Shown here: one piece after another, positions 59,254 through 64,000 of the stretch
How the letters are laid out: every line of letters starts with the position of its first letter
How positions within the stretch are numbered: position 1 is the stretch's first letter
Source: an uncultured Pelagibacteraceae bacterium
Lineage (GTDB): Bacteria > Pseudomonadota > Alphaproteobacteria > Pelagibacterales > Pelagibacteraceae
DNA: 64,000 nucleotides
Assembly: GCA_902583455.1 (NCBI GenBank)
Contig: CACHVY010000001.1
Location: forward strand, 1 to 64,000
Reading direction: 5' to 3'
Translations under genes and position numbers: made by a program
Notes under the pieces: generated by a model
The model's input: the letters and a program-made list of their open reading frames with translations, nothing else
Told to the model about the DNA's origin: nothing
The model's database searches: none

Positions 59254-59305
59254 TAAGTAAAAAACGACTTACGAAAATTGCATATAAGTTATGCAGTTTT
59301 TTTTT
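59254..59305 (+). promoter_or_regulatory. attenuator-like element upstream of ornithine decarboxylase
   Basis: AAAATTGCATA-TAAGT-TATGCAGTTTT stem followed by T-run; upstream ACTTA (59267-59271) complementary to TAAGT at 59254-59258 and at 59285-59289. Confidence 0.45.
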
Positions 59306-59331
59306 GTTAAATTTTTTTTAAGGAGCTAAAA

Positions 59332-60510
59332 ATGAAAAAATTTAAATCGGTTTATGAACTAATAACTGAGTTAAAACCATCTGATCCAGTGTACTGCATC
59401 AGAAAAAAATCAATAAAAAAAGCTTCAAAATACTTTATAACAAATTTCCCAGGTAAAATTTTATACGCAGTTAAAACCAATCCGAACAAAGAAGTTGTTA
59501 AAACATTAATTGAAAGTGGTATAAAAAACTTTGATGTGGCATCTATTAAAGAAATCCAAGGCATAAAAGAAATAGATAGTTCTTTGGATTGCTCATATAT
59601 GCATACCGTAAAAAGTAGAGAAGACATAAGGGATGCATATTTCAAATTTGGGGTTAAAGCATTCTCGCTGGATACTAAGGACGAATTAATCAAAATTCTA
59701 GAGACTACTAACCACGCAAATGATTTAGAATTATATGTAAGAATTGCAGTTTCAAATGAGCACGCAGAAATTGATTTGTCCAAAAAATTTGGTGTTAATA
59801 ATAACGAGGCCCCAGGCCTAATCAGACTTACCAATCAGTATACAAAGAAATTAGGTTTAAGTTTTCATGTTGGTTCTCAATGTATGCACCCGATTTCTTA
59901 TACAAAAGGAATAACTGAAATTGGAAATTTAATTAAGAAAACAAAAATTATACCAAAAGTAATTAATATAGGCGGAGGGTTTCCAACTATTTATCCCGAC
60001 TTAATTCCTCAGTCTTTGAATAGCTACTTTGAAGAAATAAAAAAATCATTAAATACTCTCAAATTAGATAAATTGCCAGAAATTATATGCGAGCCTGGTA
60101 GAGCACTGGTGGCAGAATCGGGTTCAACAATTGTAAGAGTAAATTTAAGAAAAAAACAAAAGCTTTATATTAATGATGGCACTTATGGAACTTTATTTGA
60201 TGGAGGTGTTCCAAATATAGTTTATCCATCAAGACTTATTACAAATGGTAGAATGATATCAAAAAAAATGACAGCATTTGATTTTTATGGTCCAACGTGT
60301 GATAGCATGGATTATATGAAAGGTCCTTTTATACTTCCAAACAATATAAAGGAAAATGATTACATAGAACTAGGACAACTTGGTGCTTATGGTCTTACAT
60401 TTAGAACACAGTTTAATGGGTTTTATTCCGACAAAATTTATGAAGTTGATGATGAACCTGTAATGACTATGTATAATAAAGATAAAAGCAAAAGTTATTT
60501 GGTTGCTTAA
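59332..60510 (+). CDS. ornithine (or ornithine/lysine) decarboxylase, fold-III PLP
   Basis: ILYAVKTNPNKEVV; ICEPGRALVAESG; GPTCDSMDYM catalytic Cys region. Confidence 0.9.
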   Translation: MKKFKSVYELITELKPSDPVYCIRKKSIKKASKYFITNFPGKILYAVKTNPNKEVVKTLIESGIKNFDVASIKEIQGIKEIDSSLDCSYMHTVKSREDIRDAYFKFGVKAFSLDTKDELIKILETTNHANDLELYVRIAVSNEHAEIDLSKKFGVNNNEAPGLIRLTNQYTKKLGLSFHVGSQCMHPISYTKGITEIGNLIKKTKIIPKVINIGGGFPTIYPDLIPQSLNSYFEEIKKSLNTLKLDKLPEIICEPGRALVAESGSTIVRVNLRKKQKLYINDGTYGTLFDGGVPNIVYPSRLITNGRMISKKMTAFDFYGPTCDSMDYMKGPFILPNNIKENDYIELGQLGAYGLTFRTQFNGFYSDKIYEVDDEPVMTMYNKDKSKSYLVA

Positions 60511-60516
60511 AATCCT

Positions 60517-61554
60517 GTGAAAAAAACCCTAGGTCATAACAGTAAAAAAGATTTTCTAAATAAACCTGTTGAACATATTGATATAACGAAGTTTGATGCA
60601 AGACCTATAATTTCCTCAATGGAAAAAATGTCTTTTGTGTCTCGAGAGACAGCTAATGCTGCAAAAATCTATAATGAAATGCTAAGTGAAAAAGATTGTA
60701 CCATTTTTTTGACATTAGCAGGTTCAACATCTGCAGCTGGATGTATGCATATTTATAGAGATTTAGTCAAATATAATATGGTCGATGCAATAGTCGCAAC
60801 TGGAGCATCAATTATTGACATGGATTTCTTTGAGGCCTTAGGTTTTAAGCATTATCAAGGCTCTCAGTTTCAAGATGACACTGAATTAAGAAAAAATTAT
60901 ATCGATAGAATATATGACACTTATATTGATGAAGAGGAACTACAACATTGTGATAAAGTAATTGGAGAAATTGCTGATACACTTGAGCCACGACCCTATA
61001 CATCAAGAGAATTTATCTCTGAGCTTGGCAAATATCTAAAAAAAAATGCAAAGAAAAAAGGTTCCTTAATTGAGATGTCATATGACTACCAAGTGCCCAT
61101 ATTCTGTCCCGCATTCACAGATTCTAGTGCCGGATTTGGGTTAGTAATGCACCAAGAAAAAAATCCAAAAAAGCATATAACTATCGATTCAATTAGAGAA
61201 TTTAGAGAATTAACTGAGATAAAGATAAAATCAAAAGGATCTGGTTTGTTAATGATTGGTGGGGGAGTTCCAAAAAATTTTATTCAGGATACGGTTATTT
61301 GTGCAGAGCTGTTGGGTAAAAATGTGGATATGCATAAATATGCAATTCAAATTACAGTCGCGGACACTAGAGATGGGGCATGCAGTAGTTCAACTTTAAA
61401 AGAGGCTAGTTCTTGGGGCAAAGTTGATACCACTAAAGAACAAATGGTGTTTGCTGAAGCAACTAGTGTAATACCTTTAATTGCAAGCGATGCATTCCAC
61501 AAAGGCGAGTGGAAAAAGAGGGATCGAAAGAATTTCTCTAAAATTTTTGAATAA
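60517..61554 (+). CDS. deoxyhypusine synthase-family protein, probable homospermidine-type synthase
   Basis: TLAGSTSAAGCMHIYRDLV; IVATGASIIDMDF; EASSWGKV carrying the DHS catalytic-Lys motif; in a polyamine cluster. Confidence 0.83.
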   Translation: MKKTLGHNSKKDFLNKPVEHIDITKFDARPIISSMEKMSFVSRETANAAKIYNEMLSEKDCTIFLTLAGSTSAAGCMHIYRDLVKYNMVDAIVATGASIIDMDFFEALGFKHYQGSQFQDDTELRKNYIDRIYDTYIDEEELQHCDKVIGEIADTLEPRPYTSREFISELGKYLKKNAKKKGSLIEMSYDYQVPIFCPAFTDSSAGFGLVMHQEKNPKKHITIDSIREFRELTEIKIKSKGSGLLMIGGGVPKNFIQDTVICAELLGKNVDMHKYAIQITVADTRDGACSSSTLKEASSWGKVDTTKEQMVFAEATSVIPLIASDAFHKGEWKKRDRKNFSKIFE

Positions 61555-62433
61555 GTGAAATATCTATCAAATAAAAATGGATTTTTGGGTATTGATAACA
61601 GGTTCAATATTAAACAAAAATCTGTTGTTATACCATTTGGTTTAGAAAAAACAGTCAGTTATGGTGGAGGTACAAAAAATGGGCCCAAAGAAATTATAAA
61701 AGCTTCACACCAAGTTGAGCTTTATGATGAAGAGCTTAATTGTGAACCTTTCAAATTTATAGGGGTAAAAACTATCAAACCATTTAAAATTAATAAAAAT
61801 ATAAATAAAGCCTTAAAACAAATTTCACTTTTAAACCAGAAATCAATTGAAAAAAACTTGTTTCCACTGACTTTAGGAGGTGAACATTCGATCACAGCAG
61901 GCTGTATTGAACCTTTTGTCAAAAGTTATAAAAATGTAACGATTTTACAATTTGATGCCCATGCAGATCTAAGAAATAACTATAATAATCAAAAATACTC
62001 ACACGCATCAGCCATGAGAAGGTGCTTGGACTTCAAAAATGTAGATTTAATTTCAATTGGCATAAGAAATATCTCAAAAGAAGAAATTCCTTTTTTAAAA
62101 AAAAATGATAGCAGGATCAAAATATTTTGGGCTAAAGATCAAAAAAAATGGAATTTAAAATATTTTAAAAGATTAATTAAAAATAAGAATGTATATTTAA
62201 CTTTTGACGTAGATGGTTTAGACTCTAGTATTATGCCTGCGACTGGAACTCCCGAACCAGGAGGCTTGTTTTGGTATGAAACGTTAAGTTTAATCAAAAC
62301 TACCTTTAAGAATGCGAATGTAATAGGAGCAGATATAAATGAATTAGCCCCAATTAAAGGATTTAATTCATATAATTTTTTAGTGGCAAAACTTGCTTAT
62401 AAGATACTGACGTATAAATTTTTTTTAAAATAA
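61555..62433 (+). CDS. agmatinase/arginase-family ureohydrolase (GTG start)
   Basis: LGGEHSITAG, QFDAHADLR, YSHASAMRR, TFDVDGLDSSIMPATGTPEPGG. Confidence 0.9.
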   Translation: MKYLSNKNGFLGIDNRFNIKQKSVVIPFGLEKTVSYGGGTKNGPKEIIKASHQVELYDEELNCEPFKFIGVKTIKPFKINKNINKALKQISLLNQKSIEKNLFPLTLGGEHSITAGCIEPFVKSYKNVTILQFDAHADLRNNYNNQKYSHASAMRRCLDFKNVDLISIGIRNISKEEIPFLKKNDSRIKIFWAKDQKKWNLKYFKRLIKNKNVYLTFDVDGLDSSIMPATGTPEPGGLFWYETLSLIKTTFKNANVIGADINELAPIKGFNSYNFLVAKLAYKILTYKFFLK

Positions 62434-62434
62434 T

Positions 62435-62983
62435 TTAGACTGGCTTAAATGTACCAAGTAATAATCTAAATGGTACAAGCATTATTAATGCTATAAATAT
62501 TTTTACACCTAAGTCACCAAGTGATAAAGTTATCCAAGGCACTCCAGTTCCATAAAATGAAATAGAAAAGAATAAAAACGTATCAACAGTTGAGCCTATT
62601 AGTGATGAAAATAAAGGAGCAACAAACCATGTTTTTCTTCTTAATCTATCAAAAACTTGAACATCTAACAATTGCGCAACTATAAATGCTGTTCCAGACC
62701 CAATTGCTATTCTAATTGAGATTAAATCAGAAAAATTTGTAGAAAATATAAGTGTAAATAATATTCCAATTGTGAAACCAAAATAAACAATCTTTCTAGC
62801 TACTATTTTACCAAAAGATCTATTGGCTAAATCAGTAATTAAAAAAGCTATTGGGTAACTAAAAGCTCCGTAGGTTAAAATATTTTCCAATCCGTAATAT
62901 TTGACAGGAAACTGGACTAGAAAATTTGAAATTAGTACTACAAACCCCATTAAAAGGGATAAGGTTAAAAACAACCTATTCAT
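62435..62983 (-). CDS. VUT-family / queuosine precursor transporter-like
   Basis: FSYPIAFLITDLANRSFGKIVARKIVYFGF; GSGTAFIVAQLLDVQVFDRLRRKTWF. Confidence 0.85.
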   Translation of the reverse strand: MNRLFLTLSLLMGFVVLISNFLVQFPVKYYGLENILTYGAFSYPIAFLITDLANRSFGKIVARKIVYFGFTIGILFTLIFSTNFSDLISIRIAIGSGTAFIVAQLLDVQVFDRLRRKTWFVAPLFSSLIGSTVDTFLFFSISFYGTGVPWITLSLGDLGVKIFIALIMLVPFRLLLGTFKPV

Positions 62984-63264
62984 TATGCTGATTTTTGGAT
63001 TATGCTTTTTTTAATTTTTTTTAATCTTATAGATAAATTTTTTGATTTCACAGTTTTCATAAATTGATCAAAGCTTCCTTTTTTATCTATAGATCTCATT
63101 GCTGCATTAGAGACAGTTATCTTTAGTTTTTTGTTTAATAATTCACTTTTAAAACTGACCTTTTTAACACTTGGTAAAAATCTTCTTTTAACTTTATTGT
63201 TCGCATGACTAACCTTGTGGCCTTTTAAAGGTCTTTTTCCAGTTAATTCGCACTTTTTTGGCAT
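62983..63264 (-). CDS. rpmB: 50S ribosomal protein L28
   Basis: KCELTGKRPLKGHKVSHANNKVKRRFLPSVKKV. Confidence 0.96.
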   Translation of the reverse strand: MPKKCELTGKRPLKGHKVSHANNKVKRRFLPSVKKVSFKSELLNKKLKITVSNAAMRSIDKKGSFDQFMKTVKSKNLSIRLKKIKKSIIQKSA

Positions 63265-63303
63265 GAGGAGAATGTATAATTGTACAATTTGATTCAGTCA
63301 AGT

Positions 63304-64000
63304 TTATAATTTACCAATAATATCGGAATAATTTTTTATATTTTTTTCCTTTAATATTTTTTTAAGTTCTTCATTAATTTTTATCGCAATTTTAGGTCCT
63401 CTAAAAACCATGCCTGTATAAAGTTGAACAAAATTAGCCCCACTCAAAAATTTTTTGTATGCCGTTTCTCCAGATTCCACACCCCCCACACCAATAATTT
63501 TTATTTGTCCATTTAAATTTTTAAAAAAATTATTTATCAATTTATTTGATATATCGTTCAAAGGTTTACCCGATAAACCGCCTTTCTGAAATTTTTGATG
63601 GTCTTTCAGGTTATCTCTATTTTGATCGGTAGTATTTGAAACAATTAACGCACTGACTTTATATTGTATTAATATTTTAGATATATCTTTAACAATATTA
63701 TTATCAATATCTGGTGAAACCTTTAAAGCAATTGGAATGTCGCTATTTAATTTTTTTTTTTCAGAAAAAATTTTATCTAATAAATCGCCTAATTCATCTA
63801 AATTATGAAAATCTCTTAAGTTTTCTGTATTAGGTGATGAAATATTAATTGTTATATAATCTGCTAATTTATAAAATTTATTAAATCCAATTAGATAGTC
63901 TCCTACTCTATCTTTGCTGTTCCAATTTGGCCCTATGTTTACACCAAGTATACCAATCGGTTTATTTTTTTTTATTCTATCACTTACAACATCACTGCCT
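63304..64000 (-). CDS. pyrD: dihydroorotate dehydrogenase, truncated by window end
   Basis: Minus frame stays open to base 64000: ITINISSPNTENLRDF, IALKVSPDI, VSNTT, GGLSGKPL, IIGVGGVESGETAYKK, VQLYTGMVFRGP. Confidence 0.95.
   Translation of the reverse strand, partial: GSDVVSDRIKKNKPIGILGVNIGPNWNSKDRVGDYLIGFNKFYKLADYITINISSPNTENLRDFHNLDELGDLLDKIFSEKKKLNSDIPIALKVSPDIDNNIVKDISKILIQYKVSALIVSNTTDQNRDNLKDHQKFQKGGLSGKPLNDISNKLINNFFKNLNGQIKIIGVGGVESGETAYKKFLSGANFVQLYTGMVFRGPKIAIKINEELKKILKEKNIKNYSDIIGKL

Noticed and set aside
59352-59834. 160-aa minus ORF within ornithine decarboxylase
   Set aside because: Antisense shadow of a conserved enzyme
63304-63561. Listed 85-aa ORF as a short pyrD fragment or pseudogene
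   Set aside because: The frame stays open upstream to the window edge, so it is a normal pyrD cut by the window
1-64000. CRISPR array, prophage, transposon/IS or defence island
   Set aside because: No spaced direct repeats, integrase/transposase, phage structural or restriction genes recognised on reading all ORFs

Overview
AT-rich, very compact 64-kb window. The gene content and synteny look like an alphaproteobacterial genome of the SAR11/Pelagibacterales type (GcrA, RegA, ChvG/ChvI, DUF1476, DUF2948-murA-hisD, alphaproteobacterial-type HisRS); taxonomy is inferred. It is almost entirely core metabolism and housekeeping: Arg, Trp, His, Lys/DAP, LPS export, rpmH-rnpA-yidD-yidC, polA, RND efflux and a polyamine cluster. 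Three tRNAs are present: His(GTG), Phe(GAA) and Thr(GGT). I saw no prophage, transposon, CRISPR array or defence island. The most interesting signals are small and mostly absent from the ORF track: (i) a 24-codon ORF encoding ...SHRHHFHAGCTLAI just upstream of tRNA-His-hisS-hisZ-hisG, a candidate His leader peptide; (ii) a tRNA-His whose encoded CCA ends 4 nt before the hisS ATG; (iii) a sigma32-like promoter plus a ROSE-like RNA-thermometer candidate before hsp20; (iv) a terminator/attenuator-like hairpin with an alternative pairing upstream of ornithine decarboxylase; (v) a PD-(D/E)XK exonuclease resembling mitochondrial MGME1, beside ExoI and RmuC; (vi) a 26-codon sORF packed into the dcd-murA-hisD-infA operon. 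All homology calls come from reading the translations, with no database searches.
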